64,000 nucleotides of DNA from Candidatus Poribacteria bacterium (GTDB lineage: Bacteria; Poribacteria; WGA-4E; UBA9662), in the NCBI GenBank assembly GCA_002709695.1, contig PAQF01000026.1:29417-93416 (forward strand). Direction: 5' to 3'. Below are positions 16,809-24,938 of this stretch, one piece after another; the first letter of the stretch is position 1; each line of letters opens with the position of its first letter. The translations under genes and the position numbers were made by a program. Below the pieces are notes generated by a model that was given only the letters and a program-made list of their open reading frames with translations, was not told where the DNA came from and searched no databases.

Positions 16809-17960
16809 TTATTCCTCTTCCATTGTATTCGACTGTCCAGCTACATCTTGAAAAACATTCTCAGCTACATCCTCCAACGTCGAAGGGGATTGATCATCAG
16901 GCGAAATAAAAGATTCAACTCGTACCGCATAGCGACGTCCCAAGGTTCCTGGACGTCCCCAAAAAACGCTTGTCTTCCCGATCACAACCTCAGCTGCTTG
17001 CTCTAAGTTTGTTCGAAATGTCAAAACATCACCAATTTCCATTTCCAGAAGATCTTGCAACCTCAACTTATCACGTACAAGATTACAACGAATTGGAGCC
17101 TTTACTTTCTCAAGACCATTTCGAATCTCGTCGCTTAAACTGGCACCGGAAGCACTTCCAAATAACTGGCTAGCTTTAAGACTTGATGCAATCGGCTGGA
17201 GCAGAATATACGGATAACAAATTGACAAATCACCTTCGAGCAAAACACCAAATTCGTCACTAACTACCACTTTAAAATTAACAGCAATCACAATATCATC
17301 AGCCATTTGAGAAAGTTGCAGATAATATGGAATGGACTCAGAAGTTGTAAAAGTCGGTTCAAAATCGACGACTCTAATCCATGCAGCTCGCAAAGCTTGA
17401 AGCAAATCCTGCATTACACGTTGGATGACTTTTTCCTCAATCGCAGTCGCAGGCCTCACATCTTCATCATCAACCGGATCTCCTCTACCACCAAGCACCC
17501 GTTCAACAATCGCCAATGCAAATTTAAGATCCAAGTGCAAAACAGCCGTCCCTTCCAAAGGAGGCAAAATAAAACGGGTAAGACATGTTGGATTGGGAAG
17601 CGTACCGATGTACTCACCGTAGGTTATCTGCTTCGGCTCGTCTTCCATAGTCATCAACACTTCCCTTTTCAACTCAATACCAAGAGCAGGACCATAGGAT
17701 TTAGCAAACTGATCATGCATGTCATTCAGAGTGCGAATCTGATCATTACTTAACCGACGTTTCTCACCCCAATCATGGGATTTTACTATGAGACCATTAG
17801 TGGTAGCAGCACCATCAGCATCGGCAACAGGCGCAACTACTTCCGCTTCCTCAGCAACGTCCCCTTCCTCAGCAGCCTCAGGATTAGCAGCAGCTTCCCC
17901 TTCTTCCGGATCATCCCCAAACAACGCGTCTAACTCTTCAGTACTAACTTTTTCTTCCAT
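16809..17960 (-). CDS. fliM: Flagellar motor switch protein FliM
   Basis: This is the C-ring subunit that binds phosphorylated CheY and FliG. The N-terminal CheY-binding motif is STEELDALFGD (residues 6-16). It is followed by an unusually long Ala/Glu-rich linker to about residue 60, the middle domain (SYGPALGIELKREVL, then GEYIGTLPNPTCL), and the C-terminal SpoA domain (about 290-365). The 383 residues are somewhat above the usual length, mostly because of the acidic linker and an acidic tail. ATG 17960 follows fliL closely. The CheY motif implies a chemotaxis system elsewhere in the genome. Confidence 0.94.
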   Translation of the reverse strand: MEEKVSTEELDALFGDDPEEGEAAANPEAAEEGDVAEEAEVVAPVADADGAATTNGLIVKSHDWGEKRRLSNDQIRTLNDMHDQFAKSYGPALGIELKREVLMTMEDEPKQITYGEYIGTLPNPTCLTRFILPPLEGTAVLHLDLKFALAIVERVLGGRGDPVDDEDVRPATAIEEKVIQRVMQDLLQALRAAWIRVVDFEPTFTTSESIPYYLQLSQMADDIVIAVNFKVVVSDEFGVLLEGDLSICYPYILLQPIASSLKASQLFGSASGASLSDEIRNGLEKVKAPIRCNLVRDKLRLQDLLEMEIGDVLTFRTNLEQAAEVVIGKTSVFWGRPGTLGRRYAVRVESFISPDDQSPSTLEDVAENVFQDVAGQSNTMEEE

Positions 17961-17984
17961 CCATCACTCCTAAAAAACCTACGA

Positions 17985-18401
17985 TTACTGCATAACGAAG
18001 TCACGAAACAAAATTCTGTTAATGCCAAGGTTCTCCTGCTTAGTTTCCTCACCAATAGCATCCTTAATACCTTCTGCTAAAGCTTCTTGATCATTAGCAA
18101 TATAATTGGTTAACTGAACAGGGTCCATATTCTTGAGGTACAACACAGTTGCATGGCGTATACGCTGTGACATGGTTCCTATTGTGACGAGCCCTGCATC
18201 TGGAAGCTCCACAGTTAATTTCAAGCTAACATAGCCTTTATTGCCCTCCCCATCAATATAATTGACAATAACAGCCTCAGAGAAATCATAATAGGCATAA
18301 GTCACAGGTTTATCACCTCCACCACAACCCAATAGCAGCAGAGCAGAACCAAACATTAAAAAAGCCAATAATAAAACACCCCTAAATCCAGCATACGACA
18401 T
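17985..18401 (-). CDS. fliL: FliL-family flagellar stator-associated protein, possibly a lipoprotein
   Basis: FliL surrounds the stator and supports torque. I chose ATG 18401, preceded by AAGGAGA at nine bases; an in-frame GTG at 18455 lacks such a site. The 138-residue product starts with a hydrophobic segment ending LLLLGCGGG, which reads like a lipobox with Cys at about residue 27, instead of the usual uncleaved membrane anchor. The rest has the FliL pattern: GYVSLKLTVEL, then a helix and the conserved end NRILFRDFVMQ. It lies between motB and fliM as usual. Lipidation is a prediction only. Confidence 0.82.
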   Translation of the reverse strand: MSYAGFRGVLLLAFLMFGSALLLLGCGGGDKPVTYAYYDFSEAVIVNYIDGEGNKGYVSLKLTVELPDAGLVTIGTMSQRIRHATVLYLKNMDPVQLTNYIANDQEALAEGIKDAIGEETKQENLGINRILFRDFVMQ

Positions 18402-18460
18402 AATCAAGAATCTCCTTAAAACATGTTGCGATTGAAATGTATAATTGCCTTCCACATAAT

Positions 18461-19270
18461 TTACTTCTGTTTTTCTTGGAGGGCACTGATCGATTCCATC
18501 TGCGTTGGATCAAATTTCGGGCGAAATATAATATCCACGCGCCGATAATCAGCCTCGTTCCCAAGCTTTTTTGCTTCTAGCTTATGGCTAGAATAAGCAA
18601 CTAACGAAAATCGATCCTCGGAAATCTTATGCTCATTAACAAAGTAGTCAATAACTCTGTAGGCTCGATCTGCAGCCAACTGCCAGTTAGAAGTCACCTG
18701 AGAGCCGTCAGACCGGGTCACGGGACTCTTAACGGGCCGCGGATCCGCATGTCCCACAACAGACACTTCGTTATTTTTATAACTTTTTATTAAAGGTACC
18801 AGTTCATCCAACACTTGTTTAAAATTTGTATTAAGTTCATCCGATCCTTCTTCAAATTTAGCAGCTTGAGGAAGAACAAGTACCTCACCTGCACCCGATT
18901 GAAATGACTCTCGAACAGTCTGATCTCCTTCTCCCTTGTTACCTTTCTCTGCTTGACCTGGAGGAGGAGGAATTGGTGACGCGATCTGAGCAGAGGGTGA
19001 AGGTTGGCCGGAACTCGGTTCAGGTTTTGGTACATCTCCCGGCATAAACAAACGCTCTCCCGCATTCAACACACCCAAGGTTCCCTTCAGAGAAATCACA
19101 AGTTCCCTAAACTTTTGCACATCAATAGTAGCAAAAGCAAACAACAAAACAAAGAAACACAGCAGGAGGGTCACCATATCACCATAGGTAGCCATCCAGC
19201 CTTCCACCATAGTGGACTTCTCTAACTCTAAAGCAGCAACTTCATCTTGTAAATCTTCTATTTCGCCCAT
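18461..19270 (-). CDS. motB: Flagellar motor stator protein MotB
   Basis: This stator subunit anchors to peptidoglycan and carries the ion-binding aspartate. The single membrane segment is at about residues 28-50, with Asp31 in WMATYGDMVTLLLCFF, the conserved ion site. A Pro/Ser-rich linker follows (about 90-125). The OmpA-like peptidoglycan-binding domain contains SVVGHADPRP and LAADRAYRVIDYFVNEHKI. GAGGAG lies five bases before ATG 19270. The linker-domain arrangement and 269-residue length are normal. It lies directly after motA. Confidence 0.94.
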   Translation of the reverse strand: MGEIEDLQDEVAALELEKSTMVEGWMATYGDMVTLLLCFFVLLFAFATIDVQKFRELVISLKGTLGVLNAGERLFMPGDVPKPEPSSGQPSPSAQIASPIPPPPGQAEKGNKGEGDQTVRESFQSGAGEVLVLPQAAKFEEGSDELNTNFKQVLDELVPLIKSYKNNEVSVVGHADPRPVKSPVTRSDGSQVTSNWQLAADRAYRVIDYFVNEHKISEDRFSLVAYSSHKLEAKKLGNEADYRRVDIIFRPKFDPTQMESISALQEKQK

Positions 19271-19295
19271 TGAATCTCCTCAAATTAACTTTGAT

Positions 19296-20075
19296 CTATC
19301 CAGCTTCAGCACGGGCTTCGGCATTAACTTCATCATAAATCCCTAGAGGTACACGAGCCATCATCATATCAACAAGGCCATCAGGATCTGGAGCATCGAG
19401 CAAGGTAATCATCCCAGAAACAACCATCTCTTTATATGCTACTTCTTCTGTAGTATTAACGGCAATCTTGTTAGCAATTGGAAGACAAATCATATTGGCA
19501 ACCAGCGTACCATACAAAGTCGTAATTAACGCAACAGCCATCTTGGGACCGATTGATCCGGGATCATCCAATGAACCGAGCATAGCAACCAAGCCAATCA
19601 GTGTCCCAGCCATACCATATGCCGGAGCGAAACCACCATATGCCACCCAAACACCCGCATTTGAGCCAGAATCTGCTTTTACTTGAGCTAACCGCGGGTC
19701 TAGCTGTTTAGCCAGTTCCCCTGACTCTGCAACTCCTCCAAGTATTAGCTGGGTTCCAAACTCCATCAAGTCATCTTCAATCTCAATCGACTGTAAACCC
19801 ATTGGCCCTTCGCGCCGAAGCACAGCCGCCATTTCGCGAAACTGCTTGATGGTTTCAGCATAAGGCCAATTAATAGGAGTAAAAATCTTAGGCATCGCAG
19901 CCATAGAGTTCATAAATTGTCTAAACGAACCACTGGCAAAAGTCACCCCTAACCCACCAATAATAACAATAAAAGCTGAAGGAGGATCAATAAATTGCCC
20001 AATCCCCCCAGACATCAACATCCCAGCAACAATAGCAACAGTGGTAATTAAAAAGCCTATAATCGTATTCGGCAT
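19296..20075 (-). CDS. motA: Flagellar motor stator protein MotA (short, PomA/MotP-like)
   Basis: This membrane subunit of the stator channel pairs with MotB. Four hydrophobic segments are visible, and the conserved third and fourth contain APAYGMAGTLIGLVAMLG and ALITTLYGTLVANMICLP. The TLYG...AN pattern and the 259-residue length resemble the short Na+-type stator proteins PomA and MotP more than the longer H+-type MotA of enteric bacteria. This reading is from memory of these families, so ion type is only suggested. A GAGGG ribosome site lies before ATG 20075. It sits between flbD and motB. Confidence 0.93.
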   Translation of the reverse strand: MPNTIIGFLITTVAIVAGMLMSGGIGQFIDPPSAFIVIIGGLGVTFASGSFRQFMNSMAAMPKIFTPINWPYAETIKQFREMAAVLRREGPMGLQSIEIEDDLMEFGTQLILGGVAESGELAKQLDPRLAQVKADSGSNAGVWVAYGGFAPAYGMAGTLIGLVAMLGSLDDPGSIGPKMAVALITTLYGTLVANMICLPIANKIAVNTTEEVAYKEMVVSGMITLLDAPDPDGLVDMMMARVPLGIYDEVNAEARAEAG

Positions 20076-20088
20076 TTTCTAGCGCCCT

Positions 20089-20319
20089 CTATTCATTAGT
20101 TGTAATAGTTTCTTCAAAATTTGATTCTTCTTGATAAATGTTGATTAAACGCTTATAGTCAACAACTTTCCGTACGATCTCTGTCACCGTCTCTTTGACC
20201 ATCAACTTATTTTCTGTTACCAAAGTAATTGTCGTCGTTCTCGGCAAACCTTCCATCCATTTGATCAACTCGGCATTCAGCAGCAACTTGCTATCATCGA
20301 CCCGAGTCAACTCTATCAT
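20089..20319 (-). CDS. flbD: FlbD family flagellar protein
   Basis: This is a small protein of the FlbD (SwrD) family, encoded near the stator genes in many bacteria and needed for full motor power in Bacillus. I chose ATG 20319 (MIELTRVDDSKLLLN), which matches the family start and has GGAGAG eight bases upstream; the frame extends 21 bases further. The 76 residues show the usual core: LIKWMEGLPRTTTITLVTEN and then VTEIVRKVVDYKR. The hook gene flgE, which normally precedes flbD, is not here; a MotE-like gene takes its place. Confidence 0.9.
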   Translation of the reverse strand: MIELTRVDDSKLLLNAELIKWMEGLPRTTTITLVTENKLMVKETVTEIVRKVVDYKRLINIYQEESNFEETITTNE

Positions 20320-20346
20320 TTCAGGATCTCTCCAAAACACGATGAG

Positions 20347-21078
20347 CTAATCTGCTGAAGGCATCATCAGAGTTTGAGTCAATTCAGCAGCCATAGCGAT
20401 ATCATCTTTAGCTATAGCTGAAAGAATCCTCATTTTTAAATCCGGGCCTGTTTTCTTTAACAAACTAATCGCATCTGCATGCCCTTCATCCCCTTTTTGC
20501 ATCATTACCGTAAGGAGACTTGCCACATCCTTTGGTCGCATGCTTGAAAAGCCACGAGCCATTTTTTGATGTTCTCGAGCTTTAGCCTCTGCATCAAAAG
20601 ACACTTTAGGAGCAGGTACAGGTTTCTTTTCCTCTTGTTCTCTTTCAAAATTGGTAATCCTTTTCTCACGCTCCTCAAGTAGCCTTTGTTTCTCATTCAA
20701 CGTCCGGTTCCTTTGTTCTAGGGCAATTTGGTTATTTCCCAGTTTCCCCTGCTCTTGCTCGAGATCGGCCCTCTCCCGTTCAAGACCCTTCCGCTTTCCT
20801 TCAATCTTCACTTCTTGCTCTTCTAATTTCTGCGAAAGAATATCAAGCGCTTCCTTTTCACGCTTAAGTATTTCACCTAGCGTCTCCAATTGGCTCTGAC
20901 GTCGCGCAAATTCCGCGGAGGAACTCATGGCACCTCCTAAATCCACGACCTGACCATTCCCTGAACGGTCTTCTTTATTTCCAGCAAAAGGCTTAGGCCA
21001 TATAAATACCACTACTAATAAAACAACTAAAAGAGCAGCAAACGCTGATCCACCAATTACAAGCACCTTTTTCAACAT
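20347..21078 (-). CDS. MotE-like membrane-anchored coiled-coil protein
   Basis: This is probably the flagellar chaperone-type protein called MotE in epsilonproteobacteria, or its analogue. Residues 1-30 contain one membrane segment. A long charged coiled coil runs from about 55 to 165. The C-terminal domain has the MgtE-N/FliG-like pattern RPKDVASLLTVMM, then HADAISLLKKTGPDLKMRIL. The gene starts at ATG 21078 with GGAG upstream, directly after fliJ. This is the position where motE, and after it fliK, flgD and flgE, usually occur. It is recognised by layout more than by sequence identity. Confidence 0.7.
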   Translation of the reverse strand: MLKKVLVIGGSAFAALLVVLLVVVFIWPKPFAGNKEDRSGNGQVVDLGGAMSSSAEFARRQSQLETLGEILKREKEALDILSQKLEEQEVKIEGKRKGLERERADLEQEQGKLGNNQIALEQRNRTLNEKQRLLEEREKRITNFEREQEEKKPVPAPKVSFDAEAKAREHQKMARGFSSMRPKDVASLLTVMMQKGDEGHADAISLLKKTGPDLKMRILSAIAKDDIAMAAELTQTLMMPSAD

Positions 21079-21111
21079 CCAAACTACTCCAAAAAGTTAC
21101 AACAGATGAGG

Positions 21112-21573
21112 TTAACTTCCAGAATTACTTTTAGATCTATAATTATAAGTAATTGTACTCGTATCGTCAATAAACATTTGTTCGGTTTTTGCGAGCTTTT
21201 TTTGAAAATCTCGCAAATTTTCTTTCTTTAATTCTTCAACAACGAGCTTATCACGCAACGCTTCTTCTAAACGTTCTCTTTTTTTTCCCGCTTCTTCCCT
21301 CAAAAGCTCAATATTTTCATTTTGCCGATCAATACTAACCTCTAATGCATGAAAATATTGATGATAGCGAATACACTCATTTGGCTGAAGCCCAGCACGC
21401 TGCTGCACATGGTAACGCTCCAAAAATTGCTGTTGATCCTCTTCAATACGTTCCAGAATATCCGCATTTTCATCAACGACACGCATCGCTTGGATGAACT
21501 CACCCTGACGTTGCGTCTCAACATTTTGGCGAATTTCTAGAACCTGCTCAAGAGGAAATTTATATCTCTTCAT
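21112..21573 (-). CDS. fliJ: Flagellar export chaperone FliJ
   Basis: This is a soluble coiled-coil protein that docks in the FliI ATPase ring and links it to FlhA. The 153 residues are almost all helical and charged, and the start MKRYKFPLEQVLEIR is the family hallmark. The start codon at 21573 lies inside the last codons of fliI (14-base overlap), so translation is coupled. Length is normal. Confidence 0.88.
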   Translation of the reverse strand: MKRYKFPLEQVLEIRQNVETQRQGEFIQAMRVVDENADILERIEEDQQQFLERYHVQQRAGLQPNECIRYHQYFHALEVSIDRQNENIELLREEAGKKRERLEEALRDKLVVEELKKENLRDFQKKLAKTEQMFIDDTSTITYNYRSKSNSGS

Positions 21574-22891
21574 TTGCTAGATCCGGAAACATTTCATAAA
21601 GGTGTGCGAGTAAATCATCATATTCAGCTTTTTCCATCATATCCTGTCGGAGGAAATCTAGGACTTCATTACGGTAATCAATGGCAATATCAATATCAGG
21701 ATTTGTCCCTTTACGATAAAGCCCAATATTGATCAAAGTCTGATTCTCCCTATATACCGCCAGCAGTTCACGTAATGCATCAGCTACATTCTGATGAGTC
21801 TTAGGAACAATATCTACCATCAGCCGACTTATACTTTCCAAAATATCAATCGCTGGATAATGTCCCTGGGAAGCCAATTCCCGTGAGAGGACAATATGGC
21901 CATCCAAAATCGCACGAGTTGCATCGGCAATCGGCTCCATCATATCATCGCCCTCCACTAGAACCGTATAGAACCCAGTTATGCTTCCTTGCTGACTTGC
22001 TGTTCCAGCTCGCTCCATGAACTTAGGCAACATCGAGAAAACTGATGGGGTATAGCCACGAGTTGTCGGTGGCTCCCCAACGGTCATGCCCACCTCACGT
22101 TGAGCCATTGCCATACGCGTAACAGAATCCATCATCAACATAACACTTTTTCCTTGATCTCGGAAATACTCAGCAACTCCCATGGCAATAAACGCACCAC
22201 GTATACGCATTAGCGCCGGCTGATCGGAAGTAGCTGCAACCACAACAGAACGCTTCAAACCTGCTTCACCAAGAACATTTCTGACAAAATTCCCAACCTC
22301 CCTGCCACGCTCACCGATCAAAGCAATGACATTCACATCAGCCTCAGTATTCCTAGAAATCATTCCCATTAGGATACTTTTACCGACTCCCGCTCCTCCA
22401 TAAATTCCAATTCGCTGACCTTTGCCAATGGTAAGGACACCATCAATAGCGCGAATACCGGTTGACAGGACAGAATCAACTGGCATCCTACTTAAGGCCG
22501 GAGGTGGATCTGTATAAATAGGATACTCATTCGACCAATCAAGCTGTCCCTTATCATCCAGTGGTTCCCCCATACTATCAATAACACGGCCTAGTAAACC
22601 ATCTCCCACACGAACTGTAGGCGACTTACCCGTGGCAATTACGCGATCACCAGGTGAAATTCCCTCCATATTCCCAAGCACCATTAAAAGCGTATGACGA
22701 TCCTCATTAAACCCAATAACTTCTGCAGGAATATCACCAGTTCGATTTTTAATTAGACAAGTTTCGCCAACAGGTAACGTTACCCCCTGAGCTTTGACCA
22801 ACAACCCAACAATCTCAACAACACTACCTTCTAATTGAGTAAACCGACGACTGATAAGGTTACCACGGAACCTAGAAAGATCAACTGCCAT
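21560..22891 (-). CDS. fliI: Flagellum-specific ATPase FliI
   Basis: This F1-beta-like ATPase energises flagellar export. The Walker A motif GGAGVGKS, the Walker B strand ending MLMMDSVTRMAMAQRE, and the EPPTTRGYTPSVF loop, typical of FliI, are present. I chose ATG 22891 (MAVDLSRFRGN), giving 443 residues, the usual length; an in-frame TTG nine bases upstream is possible. The gene is followed by overlapping fliJ and preceded by fliH after about 30 bases. Confidence 0.95.
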   Translation of the reverse strand: MAVDLSRFRGNLISRRFTQLEGSVVEIVGLLVKAQGVTLPVGETCLIKNRTGDIPAEVIGFNEDRHTLLMVLGNMEGISPGDRVIATGKSPTVRVGDGLLGRVIDSMGEPLDDKGQLDWSNEYPIYTDPPPALSRMPVDSVLSTGIRAIDGVLTIGKGQRIGIYGGAGVGKSILMGMISRNTEADVNVIALIGERGREVGNFVRNVLGEAGLKRSVVVAATSDQPALMRIRGAFIAMGVAEYFRDQGKSVMLMMDSVTRMAMAQREVGMTVGEPPTTRGYTPSVFSMLPKFMERAGTASQQGSITGFYTVLVEGDDMMEPIADATRAILDGHIVLSRELASQGHYPAIDILESISRLMVDIVPKTHQNVADALRELLAVYRENQTLINIGLYRKGTNPDIDIAIDYRNEVLDFLRQDMMEKAEYDDLLAHLYEMFPDLANEEI

Positions 22892-22921
22892 AACATTCAA
22901 CTTTGGAGTAGTTCAAACATT

Positions 22922-23839
22922 TCATGCTAAGTTTAAGGCTTGCTTTGCTTGTGCAAATTGAGTATCAATTTGGGCATCAATTGTTCCAAGATTAGTCTCT
23001 AATAAACACCCGCCCTGATCAATGTTAACATCCTCAATGATATCCAACAATTCGACCCCTTTTATTTGACTTAAAAACTCCTCTCGGTGAGGCTCAAGCT
23101 TGGCCAGTTCCTCTGGATGAACTCGAATTAACACTTTCTCATGGTCAACAGTATAATCTAACATTGATTTTATAGTATGATAGATTACATCATCATTTGA
23201 AATCTGATGATGAACAAGCTTTTCAGCCACGTCAAAAGCTAACGCAACTAGATCTGATTCTGCGCTTTCAATAAAATCATGACGTTGATCAGCCACTTGG
23301 GTGATTATCTTTTTCAGCTGTTCTATAACATCCATATACTCCTGATGCCCTTGGGACCAACCTTCTTTGTAACCTTGCTCCCAACCAACTCTTTGACCAG
23401 CATCACGACCTTCCTCATAACCGTTTTCCGATCCATCGTCAAAACCACCCTGATACCCAACCTGATAGGCTTCATGCCGGATACCAATAGCATCTTGTTC
23501 TGCCTGTTGACGAATTTCATTTCCGATTCTGTCTGCTTCCTGATGAGCTAACCGGATGATTTCCTCTGCTTGTTCCTGTGCATTTTTTTCACTTTGGACA
23601 GCATTTTCCTCGGCAGTTGATACGATGTGATTAGCTCTATTTTCAGCATCCATAACAGTCTGATCATAAAGCCCCTGCAAATTCACAGGTGGAGGCAAAT
23701 TATCAATCGAAGGCTCATGGGAAAGATCAACTAGTTTTGCTAATCGCTCTGTTTGAGACCTCAACACACCTTCAGAATCATGTGAGCCAGCTAGACCAGT
23801 CTCTACTATTTCAATTGGGCCAGAAACTTTTTTACCCAA
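22922..23839 (-). CDS. fliH: Flagellar assembly protein FliH
   Basis: FliH regulates FliI and tethers it to the C-ring. The centre has a Gly-rich tract with repeated Gx3G-like heptads (YQVGYQGGFDDGSENGYEEG and what follows), a known FliH hallmark that packs helices. The C-terminal V1/E-like domain contains LVALAFDVAEKLVHHQI and IRVHPEEL. The start is TTG 23839, supported by AAGGAG seven bases upstream. The 305 residues are within the family range. An acidic N-terminal region of about 60 residues is unassigned. Confidence 0.9.
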   Translation of the reverse strand: MGKKVSGPIEIVETGLAGSHDSEGVLRSQTERLAKLVDLSHEPSIDNLPPPVNLQGLYDQTVMDAENRANHIVSTAEENAVQSEKNAQEQAEEIIRLAHQEADRIGNEIRQQAEQDAIGIRHEAYQVGYQGGFDDGSENGYEEGRDAGQRVGWEQGYKEGWSQGHQEYMDVIEQLKKIITQVADQRHDFIESAESDLVALAFDVAEKLVHHQISNDDVIYHTIKSMLDYTVDHEKVLIRVHPEELAKLEPHREEFLSQIKGVELLDIIEDVNIDQGGCLLETNLGTIDAQIDTQFAQAKQALNLA

Positions 23840-23900
23840 CGACTCACTCCTTACCTTGATTTACTCTTGCTAACACCGAAATCCCTAGCAGTGTAAAGAC

Positions 23901-24902
23901 TTATTCAAAAACCTCTTCTTCTTCACGAGATATGGTGATTTTACCACTCTCTTCCAGAGCGCGAACCTCTTCCAAAATCGCTTTCTGTGCCTCATTGACA
24001 GCACTAGCCTTCACACTCCCCATGTCAGCGATATTACTTCTTAGCCTAGCTGCTACTTTCTCAGTCATATTTTCGAAAAACATCTCCTGCACATCCTCAG
24101 TAGCCCCTTTTAAGGCGAGTGCACCATGCTCAGTTATAGAAGGCAAACGAACAACTTCATTACGAAATTCCATTTTGTCAATCAGGACAATATCATCAAA
24201 AGTAAACATACCCTCTCTAATCTTTTGGGCCACTTCAGGGTGTTTCTGCTGCATAGCTTCAATGATTCCATCTGCATCCTCCTTACTACCGAATTTATTG
24301 AGCATTTTAGCCAAAATATCAGCACCATCAGAGGTCTTCTGAGCTTGCCCAGATGATCCCTTAAACCGAGACATCAATACACCTTCAACTTCCTGAACGG
24401 CCTCAGGGCTCATAGCATCCATAGTCGCAATCTTGCCAGCGATTTGCGAACGCACTCGCGACTGAAACCGCTGAAGTACTTCCCCAGCTTTATCCGGCAC
24501 GATATTCGATAAAACCAATGCAACTGTCTGTGGACTCTCTGCCACAAGAAACTGATATATTTCAACAGGATCTGCATCATTAAACATACTAAACGGCTTA
24601 TTTTCAAGCGTTGATTCTAACTTTGCCGTCATCGTCTCTGCTGCACGTTTACTACCAAATGCTGACTGTAATAGATCTTGTGCTTCCTCCATTCCTCCCA
24701 TTGCGTAAGCTCCCGCTGATTGCAGGTTATGCATAAACTCATCCATTACGTGCGACCTTTCCTCAGGCGAAATAGGATCTGGAGAAGCAATCTCAACTAA
24801 TACTTTTTCCTGCTCTTTTTCACTGAGCTGCTTAAAGACTTCTCCAGAAATAGGTCCTTTTAAAGTCAACAAAAAGATGCCAATTTTCCTTACTCCAGTC
24901 AC
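23901..24902 (-). CDS. fliG: Flagellar motor switch protein FliG
   Basis: FliG is the rotor torque subunit joining the MS-ring to FliM and the stator. It has 333 residues in N, middle and C domains. The N domain starts VRKIGIFLLTLKGPISGEVF, the middle domain has the region around ESPQTVALVLSNIVPDKAGE, and the torque domain contains MFTFDDIVLIDKMEFRNEVV and GALALKGATEDVQEMFFENM. The start is GTG 24902 with a strong AAGGAGG five bases upstream. It lies between fliF and fliH. Confidence 0.95.
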   Translation of the reverse strand: MTGVRKIGIFLLTLKGPISGEVFKQLSEKEQEKVLVEIASPDPISPEERSHVMDEFMHNLQSAGAYAMGGMEEAQDLLQSAFGSKRAAETMTAKLESTLENKPFSMFNDADPVEIYQFLVAESPQTVALVLSNIVPDKAGEVLQRFQSRVRSQIAGKIATMDAMSPEAVQEVEGVLMSRFKGSSGQAQKTSDGADILAKMLNKFGSKEDADGIIEAMQQKHPEVAQKIREGMFTFDDIVLIDKMEFRNEVVRLPSITEHGALALKGATEDVQEMFFENMTEKVAARLRSNIADMGSVKASAVNEAQKAILEEVRALEESGKITISREEEEVFE

Positions 24903-24938
24903 ATTATCCTCCTTAAAACCTATTCATAAACATTTTGC

